64,000 bases of DNA from Rotaria macrura (taxonomy: Eukaryota > Rotifera > Eurotatoria > Philodinida > Philodinidae), in assembly GCA_900239685.1 (NCBI GenBank), contig OENT01000340.1, forward strand, positions 62,001-126,000, written 5' to 3'. This document shows positions 54,001-64,000 of the stretch, piece by piece (within the stretch, counting starts at the first letter, position 1; every line of letters begins with the position of its first letter). A program made the position numbers and the translations under genes. The notes beneath the pieces were generated by a model, which searched no databases, was not told the DNA's origin, and saw nothing but the letters and a program-made list of their open reading frames with translations.

Positions 54001-54919
54001 CTCTGCAACAGAATGAAATCTTCTACTTCATACATTGATTTTTCATTCGGAGTTCTAAAGTTTCAATTCGTTTTCGGTTATGTTTGAGTATCCATATTCT
54101 ATTTTGTGCCTGAATATAATACACAATAGTTAATACTTTTGTATAGATATACATATACGATAGCTATCATTCGAAAAAATACAAACTAGCGTCAGTATCT
54201 TCTAGGAAAGAATTTTGAATATTCATGGATTTACCTATGATTTCTTACAATGTGTTGTAGGTCGTATTCGACAAGGCAAAGGTCGTATAAGGAAATCCAA
54301 GATTGACTATTTGTTTTATTCATTGCTCGATGTTATTGTTGATCACTATATGGATGTACTTAATACAACAGGTCGAACGATTGAATCAATTGATGAACAG
54401 TTAATAAAAACTCTTAAACGTGAAACATTAGAATCTGTATACAATTTGAAACGTGAAATGTTATATTTACGCTCAATGATAACTCCATTGAAAGAAATAA
54501 TTCTCAAACTACAAAAAGAAGAAGAAACACAAATAATGCAGGAAAGTACAAATATTTATTTGAAAGATTTGTTCGATCATGTTATACAAGTTAATGATTC
54601 TATTGATACATACAGAGAAATGTTATCGTCATTCATTGATTTTCATATGACGTTGAATTCAAATGCGATGAATCAAGTGGTTAAAACATTAACAATTATA
54701 TCGACGATATTCATTCCATTAACATTTATTACTGGACTTTATGGCATGGTAAATAAGTTAAATCTATTATCATTCATTCATTCTTTTTATATTCTATTTT
54801 AGAATTTTCAGAATATACCCGAACTTAGATACAAATATGCTTACTTTATTGTGCTTGCCGTTATGGTTACATTGGCAAGTACGATGTTGGCATGTTTTAA
54901 ACGAAATAAATGGTTCTAA
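51003..54919 (+). CDS. CorA-type Mg2+ transporter, bacterial-like
   Basis: Exons 51003-51181, 53195-53310, 53367-53642, 54261-54748 and 54803-54919 give 391 residues, slightly longer than bacterial CorA. The cytoplasmic domain has TWIDVNGVHD, a KLDILDDALFLV strand and IRQGKGRIRKSKIDYLFYSL, all as in bacterial CorA. Two C-terminal membrane helices (about 325-352 and 364-383) flank the YGMN signature at 351-354; the GM-N is split by an intron. CorA forms a pentameric Mg2+ channel in the plasma or organelle membrane. Animals normally carry mitochondrial Mrs2 and CNNM rather than this long bacterial type, so horizontal acquisition followed by intron gain is likely. The N terminus (LKPDLGTEYCAVTGKK) matches the bacterial start region. 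Confidence 0.92.
52064..52879. mobile_element. Inverted-repeat element with GTCCTT-rich ends
   Basis: Both ends, read inward, start TAGAAT(G/A)TCCTT. About 100 bases follow, with units of roughly 14-20 bases built on ATGTCCTT. The left end spans about 52064-52160 and the right about 52770-52879. The interior has about ten scattered copies of ATCCGA/TCGGAT words (52210-52500). The element lies in intron 1 of CorA. No transposase is recognised and no target duplication is clear, so the class is unknown. Confidence 0.6.
53953..54005. mobile_element. 53 bp hAT-like miniature element
   Basis: Inverted ends of 18 bases with one mismatch: CAGAGATGTCCATCGCGG on the left, and the reverse complement of CCGCTATGGACATCTCTG on the right. 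They enclose a 17-base G+C-rich core. The element is flanked by the perfect 8 bp direct repeat CAACAGAA (53945-53952 and 54006-54013). An 8 bp target duplication and CAGNG-type ends are hallmarks of hAT elements. It lies in intron 3 of CorA and would fold into a strong hairpin. Confidence 0.8.
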
Positions 54920-56992
54920 AATTCATTTTTTTTTAAATCGATTAACATTATGCTCATCGTATTACGTTTTATTAAATATCCATACCGATCGAAAAATTAA
55001 ACCACACATGTCATCAAAAGAAATTATTTTGTTTATCAGTAAAGAAAAAAAAAATAATGAAAATCTAGATCCAATGTTGCGCACAAATCTTAAAGATGAT
55101 CTATCAATTTTTATAGTCATAGTTACTAGAAATCAGTTCTAGTGAAGTCAATGATGTTGATACTTGGTTTAAAAACGACAATCTAAAACTAATATAGTCG
55201 AATTCGTGAAATAATTGCTTTTTTTCGATCGTAAAAATTCCTTGTAGACTTTCAGTGATGGAAACGAGATACTATGAAATTTTATCAGCGGATTTCTTTT
55301 TCCACGCGTGTATCATGTTTGCAGATTTTCATCATGACGCATTTGAATCAAGATTACGGTCAATGAACAACCGTACTAGTTCATCACAACTGCTACTGCC
55401 TTATTTTAGAAGTGGAATAATAGTGATCATCATACTTTCATGTTCATTTTCCTGTTGTCAGTTATTTGATTGGCTCATTATTACGAATATGTTTCAATAC
55501 TTTGTAAACTGTTAGATAATCGATTTTTCGATCGTTTATGACCTATCGATGGTACAGTAGAATAAGTTCGTAGAATTTTGCTTACAGCAGTAAAATATAT
55601 GACATGGTATGTTAAGAATATTTTTCAATGTTCACAGTAATCATTATCATCGTCTCAAAAACTTTCATAGCGGCAGTAGAATAGTTTGATATGAGAAGAA
55701 CAAAATTTGCCGATCGAATAGTGTTCTAATTCTTATCGAAACTGTTTGTAGATCAATCGAATTAATTACCAGAAAGTTCCTACTGCTTTCAAGCTTTCTT
55801 CATTGTTTTTCTCGTAAAAAGAAACGAGACATCGAAAGTATCAAGAAATCCTTGAAATTACCCATTTTTTATGACATTTATGAGCTATTTTTACCTGGGT
55901 ACTATTGCATTTCATTACATCAGATTTCCTGTTTATCCTGTCTATGCATCGACAAGTAAATATTCATTGTGAAAAACAAAACAACCACACAGCTGCTGAG
56001 ATAATAAATATACGTTTCAAATTAATCTTCGAACCTTTTTCTCTGTAATCTAAGAATGACTTTCTTATGTTTGCTTTAATAGCTTGTGATTTTGTAATGA
56101 GATTGTAAAATGATATGACTGAATAATTGAATGAACAATGTCGATTCTTATTCTTAATCATAAGGAATCAATGAAAATCGAGTATTGAACAATTAATGTA
56201 ACATGTATATGAGAGAAACTTCTCTGCATGAATTTTCTAAGAAACTCTGAACGGTACTGTTAATAATATCTCATAAAAATGTCTCAATGTAGAATAAATA
56301 GAAGTGATCGAAGTATTTGTTATAAAATTGCTTTTATATGTATTAAATGTCTTTCTTTTTTTTTTTGTTGAAAAACAAATTCTTATCTACATACGAAACA
56401 TGGACATTTTTTCTTTCACCGAACAATGTACTATTGCCAGTCGATGATACTTATCTTGTTTGAAACGTATGGAAAATAAAATGAGAAAGCAGCAACAAAA
56501 AAATATCCGATAACGTTGATTTATTAATTCAATAGTTGCAGAAAATATCTAAAAGAATTCATGTTTGAATAAGAGAAGATGTTATTAATGATGTCTTCGA
56601 TAAGTAGATCAAAATTTTGAAATATCTATACTTGCCTTCAATATTTTCCTTGAATGAGAAGTGTTTTTATACATAGTTTTGTTCATCGATAGTTCAAATA
56701 ATCTCAGATATCAAAAAAGAAATATTTACTCGTCAAACAACTTTGAGAATATTTCAAAATCAAACTACTATACGATATCTTCGTCTATTCTATTGAATCG
56801 TTCTAAAATATCGTAAAATTAAAACACCATTGAATTATTACAGCATCTGTGAAGATTGTTCATATGAATTCAGCCAATTCTCTCTGATGAGAACAAATAT
56901 ATTGTTATAGATTTATTTGACCGATGTTACAACGAGTTTTTTCTACATTTTTTCTTTCGCACAAGAAAAAAAAATCACGTCAATTGATTAGA
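54920..56992. other. Convergent spacer between CorA and NPF-repeat genes
   Basis: AT-rich non-coding DNA. Open stretches here have no motif support. Nothing else recognised. Confidence 0.5.
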
Positions 56993-58312
56993 TCACAAAT
57001 TAACATCAAAACGTGCAAATTTCGTATTTCCTTTTCCCGAAACAACTTCTTTCTTTTCTGTTTCTGGATATTCAGTCATTGGATTTACTGGTTTTACTGG
57101 TCGATTATTATTATTATTATTATTAATATGATTATTATTATTAAGATTATTGTTAGTAGTAGTATTCGCAGTGGAAATAACAGATTGCTGCTCGGTGAAA
57201 CGATTACCACGTTCTTGAGTTCGTCGTTGAGCTTTGATTTCTTCATTTGATGGATAATAATATTGACCATAGGTTTGTGCAAATGGATTATCCGGACTCA
57301 TATTTAATGAGTTTTTATCCATTGGAGCAGAAGAATTTGGTTTTTGATTTGAAAGAATTCGTGCTGGAGCTGGTGGTGGTGGAGGAGGTGGTGGTGAAGG
57401 TGGATTTATGGGTCGAACAGGTAATGATTGTTGTTGATTATAGTTGTTTTGCGTTTGTCTTTGTACGTCAATAGGTCGATATGAGAGCGGTGCCGGATCA
57501 ATATTTCTATTCCAATCGAAATTCGTCGCTGAATATGGATTCGGTGCAGCATTGTTATTATTTGAGTAGTTTTGAAACGATGTTGGTCGATAATTACTAA
57601 ATGGATTATCTTGAGACATATCATTGGTTGGTGCAAGCGGTCTGGCAGCTTTAGGCATTTCTGTAATACGTTTTTGTGGATCGATTTGTGATGGATAATG
57701 ATAACGTCCGTAGGTTGAAAAAAATGGATTTTCATCCGATAAATTCAATGATTTATTCTCTGTTGAACGAACAGCTGAATTTTGAGTTGTTATTCTCTTA
57801 GATGGATCGATCTGTGATGGATAATGATATCCACCATAGATTGAATGAAAAGGATTTTCATCAGAAAGATTCAATGTCTTATTCGTTTCTCCGCTTGATT
57901 TCGGTGGAGATGTTATGGATGTTATTCTACGCGATGTATTATTTTGTTCGTATGGACGAGTTGGATTATAAAATGGATTTTCATTTGACATGACATTCGT
58001 TTTTTCAATAGGACCACCACTAGCAACTGGACGAATATTAGCACTTCGATTATAGTTATTTCCTGGTGGTGTATAACGATTTGGACTCGGCGGAGCATAG
58101 GATGCTGGTTGCTGTCCATAGTTGGGTCTATCATTGATATATGTTACGGTTGTTGGCTGTTGCTGCTGTTGATTATTTGTATAGTAAGGGTAATTTTGTG
58201 GAGGTGGGCGATATTGTTCATATGATGCATTGTAATTATTTGCTGAATTCGATTGAGGATCATGGATATAGTGTCTAGTCGTATAAATAGGTGGTGACTG
58301 ATTTGAATACAT
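56993..58312 (-). CDS. NPF-repeat, proline-rich disordered protein
   Basis: A single exon of 439 residues that I do not recognise. It is rich in Asn, Pro, Gln, Tyr and Ser. Five NPF tripeptides occur at residues 112-114, 153-155, 195-197, 236-238 and 342-344. Each sits in a unit of the form (L/M)S-x-(E/D)NPF. In three units this continues YGxYxYPS and, in two, IDPxKRIT. The first four are spaced 41-42 residues apart. A poly-proline stretch covers about 303-318 and Asn-rich runs lie at 386-403. NPF motifs bind EH domains (Eps15, intersectin, EHD), so a role in endocytosis or membrane scaffolding is a reasonable inference. There is no signal peptide or membrane segment. The open frame of this length with a clean repeat structure makes it a real gene despite low complexity. 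Confidence 0.85.
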   Translation of the reverse strand: MYSNQSPPIYTTRHYIHDPQSNSANNYNASYEQYRPPPQNYPYYTNNQQQQQPTTVTYINDRPNYGQQPASYAPPSPNRYTPPGNNYNRSANIRPVASGGPIEKTNVMSNENPFYNPTRPYEQNNTSRRITSITSPPKSSGETNKTLNLSDENPFHSIYGGYHYPSQIDPSKRITTQNSAVRSTENKSLNLSDENPFFSTYGRYHYPSQIDPQKRITEMPKAARPLAPTNDMSQDNPFSNYRPTSFQNYSNNNNAAPNPYSATNFDWNRNIDPAPLSYRPIDVQRQTQNNYNQQQSLPVRPINPPSPPPPPPPPAPARILSNQKPNSSAPMDKNSLNMSPDNPFAQTYGQYYYPSNEEIKAQRRTQERGNRFTEQQSVISTANTTTNNNLNNNNHINNNNNNNRPVKPVNPMTEYPETEKKEVVSGKGNTKFARFDVNL

Positions 58313-60152
58313 GTTTTATGTGCCTTTTTCTTGTGGATTGAGTTGTGAAATGTTTCAATCCACGTACGGCTTTACGGGAGCAACGAACGAAAGAAAGAGA
58401 AAAGATTTTATCAGCACAAACAATAATGAAAAAAAAAATAAATAGTGCAGTATATATACTCTCATTACATGAATAGTTGCTATGACTTTTTTTTTTCTAC
58501 GCAAATATTTAAAAAAAAGTCACTTTTTCTTCTATTCTTCTGTCAATCAAACTCCTGCGAAAGACCTTTCTCCGTCTTTATTTTTTATTCTATTCTTATT
58601 TTATCAATAATATTTAAAAAAAAGGAAAATAGAAACGTAATGAGTATTTCATCGTCAAATTCTTTAATATCTAATGAAAGAAAAATATTTATATTAGAGA
58701 AATTTGTTGACTTTCGTTTCGTATTTCAGATAGTGAAAAATTTCGAAACGTACAATCCTACTTCAACTAAATCGAATATTCAGCAGTAGCAATGTTTGTA
58801 AAGTCGTAGTCACGAATACATTTTATTCATAGACTTTCATAGTTTTTACTTGACAAATCATTTTAACTGTAATCAATGAATTCTCTTTGTAATTAACTTT
58901 CAATAATGGAACATAGAATACTTCCAAAATAGCATCAACCCGTTGTTCGAAACTAAATATTTCACTAGTCGATTAGTTCATTCGATTTTTGATAATTATT
59001 CTTATTATATGTAATTTGTCCGATGAAAAACACGGAAGATACTGATGACTGAACGATCTAGTTCTTACGATCTCTTTGATCTACCCTGTCGTAAAATTTA
59101 TTTTCCATCATTGGAAATTTTGAGAAATGTCAAATATTCAAAGATAATTCTCATATTTTCAATTGAAACATATTCTTCATTTTCAGTTTTACATTATAAA
59201 ATGACTGTTAAAAATCTTTAATAACAAACAATAATTATAGACTAATGCTTGTTATTTTGAAAAATTATCTTAGACAATCATTTGAAAATAAAGATGAGTT
59301 ATATATATTTATGTTCATTATCAACTTGAAAATAATGACTGTGTCAATGGCACATTTTTTTTCTAAAGAGTTACGTCGCATTCACTTTAGCACATCACAA
59401 ATCATAGTAATATTTACTCTTGCTTTTTGTTTAATTAAGCAAATACAACGAGGAAGAGAAGTCCTTCAACTGATAAATCGTTTGTGACTTGAGATTAAGA
59501 GCAGTATTTCAAAAAAGAAAACGATGATAAATAAAAACCTTGAAAACAGTTCGTACACTTCATTAATTGACGTCATGAAATTCCATTTGCATGTTAGTCT
59601 TTGACAGAATTCAATGATTTTCTATGAAGAAACATTACAAGAATAGTTTATTCTATGACTTTCCGGTCGTTGAATTTTCTCCTATCCTGAAATAGGAGCA
59701 TCAAAATATGCTGATGTTTATGAACGAACTGAATATTATATATATTATTGCAGTTTTTTATCTCAGAAAAGGAACAGTGACAATATCTGAAGTATTGAAA
59801 CCAAACGACTCTCGATAAGGTCAACGTGTCACAATCAAATAGAATGAATAGATACTGTGTTACTGTTGATAACGATATTATCAAGTTCTGTGACAAATAT
59901 AACACGCAAATACTAGAAAGAGAGGCGAACAGATTGAAGAGCGTGAGAGAGAACAGACAATTCCTATAGGGTGATATCATTATCAACACATTTTCTTTCT
60001 AAAAAAATATCACGTCGAAAAATAGAATAGTTTATGAATTTTACAAAATGCACTGAGTGCTGATTGACTTCGTGTATTTATTTTGAAAAGGAAAAATAAA
60101 CGTACAGATCAAACTAAATGTGTAAATCATTATCTGTGTGTGCGTGTTTTCT
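58313..60152. other. Spacer downstream of the GPCR gene
   Basis: AT-rich. Minor open stretches at 59245-59487 and 59648-59989 lack motifs. The 5' flank of the NPF-repeat gene (58313-58440) has an inverted word AATCCAC/GTGGATT spaced about 25 bases apart. Confidence 0.5.
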
Positions 60153-61475
60153 TTATTTTCGTACCGAAAGTTGTTTGGGATGTTCTTTTAAACGAAGAAA
60201 TTCTTCATCATAATTTACAAAATTTTTACATGAACTTTGAACTTTCGATTGTAAATAACATGATGAATTTACTGATGATGTTGTACTATGAAACAATCGC
60301 CGTTGTGTTTCTATACTACTATTGTGATGAATAAATTTTTCTTGTAAATAATGACACATTGTATTACGAAATGTTGCTTTAAGTGTATCTAAAAATTTTT
60401 GATTAAATGCACAATAGAAAAAAAAGTTAATCGAATAATTTAACAATAACATGATGTTTGTTATTAATTTTTGTATACGAAAACCAGAATTTATATAATT
60501 TGGATATCGTTTCATTGTTATTTGTCGTACGAAATTTGGATAAGATATAATTGTAAATGTATTACATACGAGAAAAACAACAACAACGGCTACAAGTGTT
60601 TTTGTTAGACGATGTTCATCACGTAAACGTTTCTGTTTTATTGGATGTATCGAAAGTGTTGATGGTGATGTCATTTGACTATGTTGACGAGCGACAAGTT
60701 CATCTAATGTATAACGATTTGAACTTTGTACACGTTTAATTAATTTCAAATTAAGGAAAAGTAAAATAATGACTGGTAGAATCTGATTTAAAATAAACAT
60801 CATTATATAGTATGCATTTCTATATGGTAGAAATTTCTTTCGTGGATATCCAAAAACACAAAAACATTGACCAATATGACTTGAATTTGTTGATGAATAT
60901 TGTATAATGAATGGTTGTGTTGAACATTTCAATGAATTAAATGTGCTTTGTGGTTCGACAAATATTGTTACTTGTTCCATTAGAATTCGAGGAAAACTTA
61001 GTAGAGCACACATAAATAATATTATCGCAATAACGATACGTGCATAACGTGCTTTACAAAAACTTCGTGTACGTAATGGATAAGTTGTAAATAAATAACG
61101 TTCGATTGTTAACGCCAATGTTATCATTATGCTTACTTGTCCAAAATAATTTGCCAATGGCATATACAAGTGCGATTCGAAACGAACTAATTTAAAGAAT
61201 ATATTTTCATCGCGAATATAATCACCGCGGACAATTGAAAATGGAGATATTAATATAAGTGTAAGCATGTCAGCGACAGCTAAACCAGTTAAATAAGTAT
61301 ATGGGGATTCTTTAAGACGACGTTGAAGAAGAACACATAGATTAAGTAAATTACACACGATGCCAAATATGCATATTGTTAAAATAACATAACGATAACC
61401 GGCTACTTCAACATCGTGTAATATATCCGAATAAATCGATCCATTTCGATCTGATAAACATGGATATCTACTCAT
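60153..61475 (-). CDS. Rhodopsin-class neuropeptide GPCR (FMRFamide-receptor-like)
   Basis: A single exon of 440 residues with seven hydrophobic segments (about residues 28-50, 60-83, 103-125, 145-166, 222-246, 292-314 and 333-356). TM2 has LAVAD with Asp69. TM3 ends in ERY (125-127) in place of DRY. TM7 reads NYSINFFFYC in place of NPxxY, a form common in FMRFamide and related invertebrate peptide receptors. Extracellular loop 2 holds several Cys. The cytoplasmic tail (about 85 residues) is Ser-rich, suiting phosphorylation. It probably couples a secreted peptide to G proteins at the plasma membrane; the ligand cannot be named. An acceptor-like TTATTATTTAG lies 35 bases before the ATG. Confidence 0.9.
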   Translation of the reverse strand: MSRYPCLSDRNGSIYSDILHDVEVAGYRYVILTICIFGIVCNLLNLCVLLQRRLKESPYTYLTGLAVADMLTLILISPFSIVRGDYIRDENIFFKLVRFESHLYMPLANYFGQVSIMITLALTIERYLFTTYPLRTRSFCKARYARIVIAIILFMCALLSFPRILMEQVTIFVEPQSTFNSLKCSTQPFIIQYSSTNSSHIGQCFCVFGYPRKKFLPYRNAYYIMMFILNQILPVIILLFLNLKLIKRVQSSNRYTLDELVARQHSQMTSPSTLSIHPIKQKRLRDEHRLTKTLVAVVVVFLVCNTFTIISYPNFVRQITMKRYPNYINSGFRIQKLITNIMLLLNYSINFFFYCAFNQKFLDTLKATFRNTMCHYLQEKFIHHNSSIETQRRLFHSTTSSVNSSCYLQSKVQSSCKNFVNYDEEFLRLKEHPKQLSVRK

Positions 61476-64000
61476 TGTGATATAGTTTTGTTTAAAAATA
61501 TTTTACATATCTAAATAATAAATAGAAATAAATCTTATTGTTAACTGTAGGATGTATGTTTAAAAAAAGAACTATTTTCCAGTTAGTTATCTTGTGAATG
61601 TTTATAACTAACAACTATCGGAGAGAGAGAGAAAATAACATTTATTAGTACTTAGATTCTAGTTCATGATTAATTAGTCGGAAATGTTAGTCCGAGTAGT
61701 TGAATGTTAATCTTCGGAGAATGAATTATGTGATGACTATTCTATAGAATCAGATGAAACCTATCTAACTTCGTGGATACGTTTATGATGCACATTACAT
61801 TTAACTTATAGTGGATCTAAGAAACATTTTTCTCGTTTTTTTTTCTTCGCTGAAAGGTTGCATGTCTTTGCTATGTGTGGCGTTTGGGGGTTTACTATAA
61901 GTAGAATGTAATATGACGATGGACGACAGCCATGAGAAGCTTAGGGATATGTCATTTTCTTTATCACATGAAGACTTCTATGCTACATCAGAAGTTCGAC
62001 TTTCGAAAGATCTTTATCCATGCATTTCTTCAGAAGTTTTACCATCTAATTATGCTGAGAAAGAGTTTCTTTTTACAATTGCATTTGTGTACTTTTTACT
62101 TTTAAAAGACTCTCCACAACAACTTCTATTCAGAGAAAAACATGAAAGTATCTGCACTATGAACTCATTTTCAATTGCTATATATTTCTTTCAAAAAGAA
62201 TGCTTAATTAATATGAAATGATGTTCTTTTTATGTTTAAATAATTTTCTCACTAAATGCATGATTTAGAAAAATAACTCAACTTATGATGATTGTTAAAT
62301 GAACAAAATGTTTGCGTAGTTCTCTTCAGAAAAACATTTATCTGTCTAGATCTAAGGAAAAGACTAACAACTAACTAGTTGAAGTAATTCATATGCTAGT
62401 AAATAATCGATTTATTTTAATACTATATCATTTAGAATACATTTACCTATGGGTAAATCATTTATATATTAATGCGTATTAAGTTAAACATGTCGCAGTG
62501 ATCGTAAAGCTAAATGGGATTGTTCTCTCGTGCTCTTTTTTTTTCTTCGTCTTGTTCCATTACAAATCTTTTTTGCGACGAAGATTAACACAGAGTTATA
62601 GATTATTGATTCGTAAAATCGATGGACGTAAAAGAACAAACGAAGTCTATGTTTTTAAGGTGAATAGAAGAATGGAAAATACTATCGTTGAAAGTTAGAA
62701 CTTTTGTTTTATTTGTTCTATTTATTTACCGTCTAAGTAAATAGAGAAGAGAAACCTGTAAAAGATTTTACTGACTGAGTAAAGAAAAATAGAAGAATAA
62801 TGGCTATGATAATAATTTACGTCTTCTTCTTTTATTCACCATCATGCGTTTCTATATATATATTTTTTCTTCTTTTTAATGTTAACAAAGAAGTTTTGTT
62901 TTTAGTTTCCGAATGAACATTTACAAATGATGAATAGAATAAGAATATGTTTAGATTTGACATTTCTATTAGAAGTATGACAAGACTAAGATAGATGATA
63001 CATATTTCGTATCTAATTATTGACTGAAGAAAAAAAAAGAAAGAAGAGCGACATTCCTGTTTTTTTTTTGACTGCTGACAATTGGAAAGAAACTCGAACA
63101 ACATTACCTTGAATGGCAATCAATACAAGTTTTAACTAAATGAATCGTTCTTGTTGATCATTGAGTTCTTTTCATCGAATAAAAATTTCTTATTATCTAT
63201 GTTGATGTATTTATACGAGAAAGATAGATAATGTCTAATGGCCATATATTTATTATGGATAAATAGATAGAAATGATTTTTTTTCTACCACTCTAAGGAA
63301 TGCATTATGTGTTTTATGCTTCTTCATTACGACCATTACTTCTTTTTTTAATACAAAAGAAATAACAAAAAAAAAAAAGAAATGAAAAGATCTTTATGCA
63401 AAAGGAAATAGAGAAGTGAATATTCTTCCTTGGAGAGAAAATCGTCATCTCTCAATTGCTATTTATTTTTTTGTTCCCAAATGGCACATGATTTCATTTG
63501 AATTCATTTCCGGATTTTTGTCTTTATTTTCATTGATCCTCTTATTATGAAATTTGTTGATCCGAAGAAGTAGCTAATCGATAATCGAAGTCATTATAGA
63601 AGAAAACGAAAAACATCTATGTATAGATGACATATCTTTAATCAGAAAGTTTTACATATGAAATTTTATCTATCTATAACAAGTATGTTATTCTTATATG
63701 AAAATATGATTGACGTGTGCGAATATTAGATAAGCAAATAGTCGCATCGGTCGATTTATCAGTTATTCGAAGTCGTGTATTTATTAGTTTAGTCTACAAA
63801 AAAAAAAAAGAAAAGAAAATATATTTATCTCGTCAGATACTATCAATCGCATCCAAACGATAACTGACAATAATTTTTCTTCATGTCATATACTTTGTCA
63901 ATGTTTATCCTATCGTTTGTATTTCATCTTCTTTCACATCATTCATTATAATAATTCTAACTGATTGGTATACGAATTCAATTGGTAACAGTATAAAAAG
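61476..64000. other. Terminal region without a confident gene
   Basis: AT-rich upstream flank of the GPCR gene. An ATG-initiated frame at 61913-62221 (+, 102 codons) shows no domain and is not called. Poly-A and poly-T runs are frequent near the end. Confidence 0.45.

Noticed and set aside
54837-55142. 101-codon frame overlapping the end of CorA
   Set aside because: It overlaps the last CorA exon out of frame and continues into non-coding DNA.
57406-58134. Several open frames on both strands around the NPF-repeat gene
   Set aside because: They are shadows of the repetitive 439-residue coding exon.
61913-62221. 102-codon ATG-initiated frame
   Set aside because: No domain, signal or splice context; the length is unremarkable for AT-rich DNA containing few stops by chance.

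Overview
This is nuclear DNA of a small invertebrate animal. It is AT-rich (I estimate about 30% GC by eye), and the genes are metazoan (tensin, synaptotagmin, BTBD9, DDA1, a rhodopsin-class receptor). They are split by GT-AG introns, most of them 50-75 bases long. Bacterial-type genes (a CorA Mg2+ transporter and an aldo/keto reductase) carry such introns and sit among the animal genes. Most genes also have a splice-acceptor-like site a few bases before the start codon. Together these features suggest a bdelloid rotifer, but that assignment is inference. I found no rRNA, tRNA or CRISPR array.

Layout: a secreted phospholipase A2 (1996-2525, +); two tandem atypical dual-specificity phosphatases (4901-6915 and 7164-11678, both -); a 3.5 kb spacer with microsatellites; a 14-exon SH2-PTB tensin (15192-20265, +); an aldo/keto reductase (20724-21685, +); a SOCS-box protein (22066-24763, +); a TA-flanked inverted-repeat transposon (25170-26143); a secreted C45/AAT-type Ntn hydrolase (27267-31398, -); a DDA1 homologue (33829-35172, +) tail to tail with a synaptotagmin-like gene (35269-39260, -); BTBD9 (41609-49472, +); CorA (51003-54919, +); an NPF-repeat protein (56993-58312, -); and a neuropeptide-type GPCR (60153-61475, -). 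Exon joins were worked out by hand. Every gene model sums to a whole number of codons, and the homologous motifs read through the joins.

The genes do not form one pathway. Several touch cytoskeleton, membrane traffic or ubiquitin ligation: tensin, synaptotagmin, a possible EH-domain ligand, and possible cullin-ligase parts (SOCS box, BTBD9, DDA1). This may be coincidence.

Mobile DNA lies mainly in the few long introns and one intergenic gap. It includes a 974 bp element with nearly identical 200 bp inverted ends, a 756 bp Tc1-like element ending 19 bases from a splice acceptor, an 816 bp element with GTCCTT-rich ends, a 53 bp hAT-like miniature element with a perfect 8 bp target duplication, and a dispersed repeat of about 470 bp present twice in opposite orientation. 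No wholly new system can be claimed. The best leads are the acceptor-before-ATG pattern (spliced-leader trans-splicing), the bacterial-type genes, the NPF-repeat protein and the miniature transposons.
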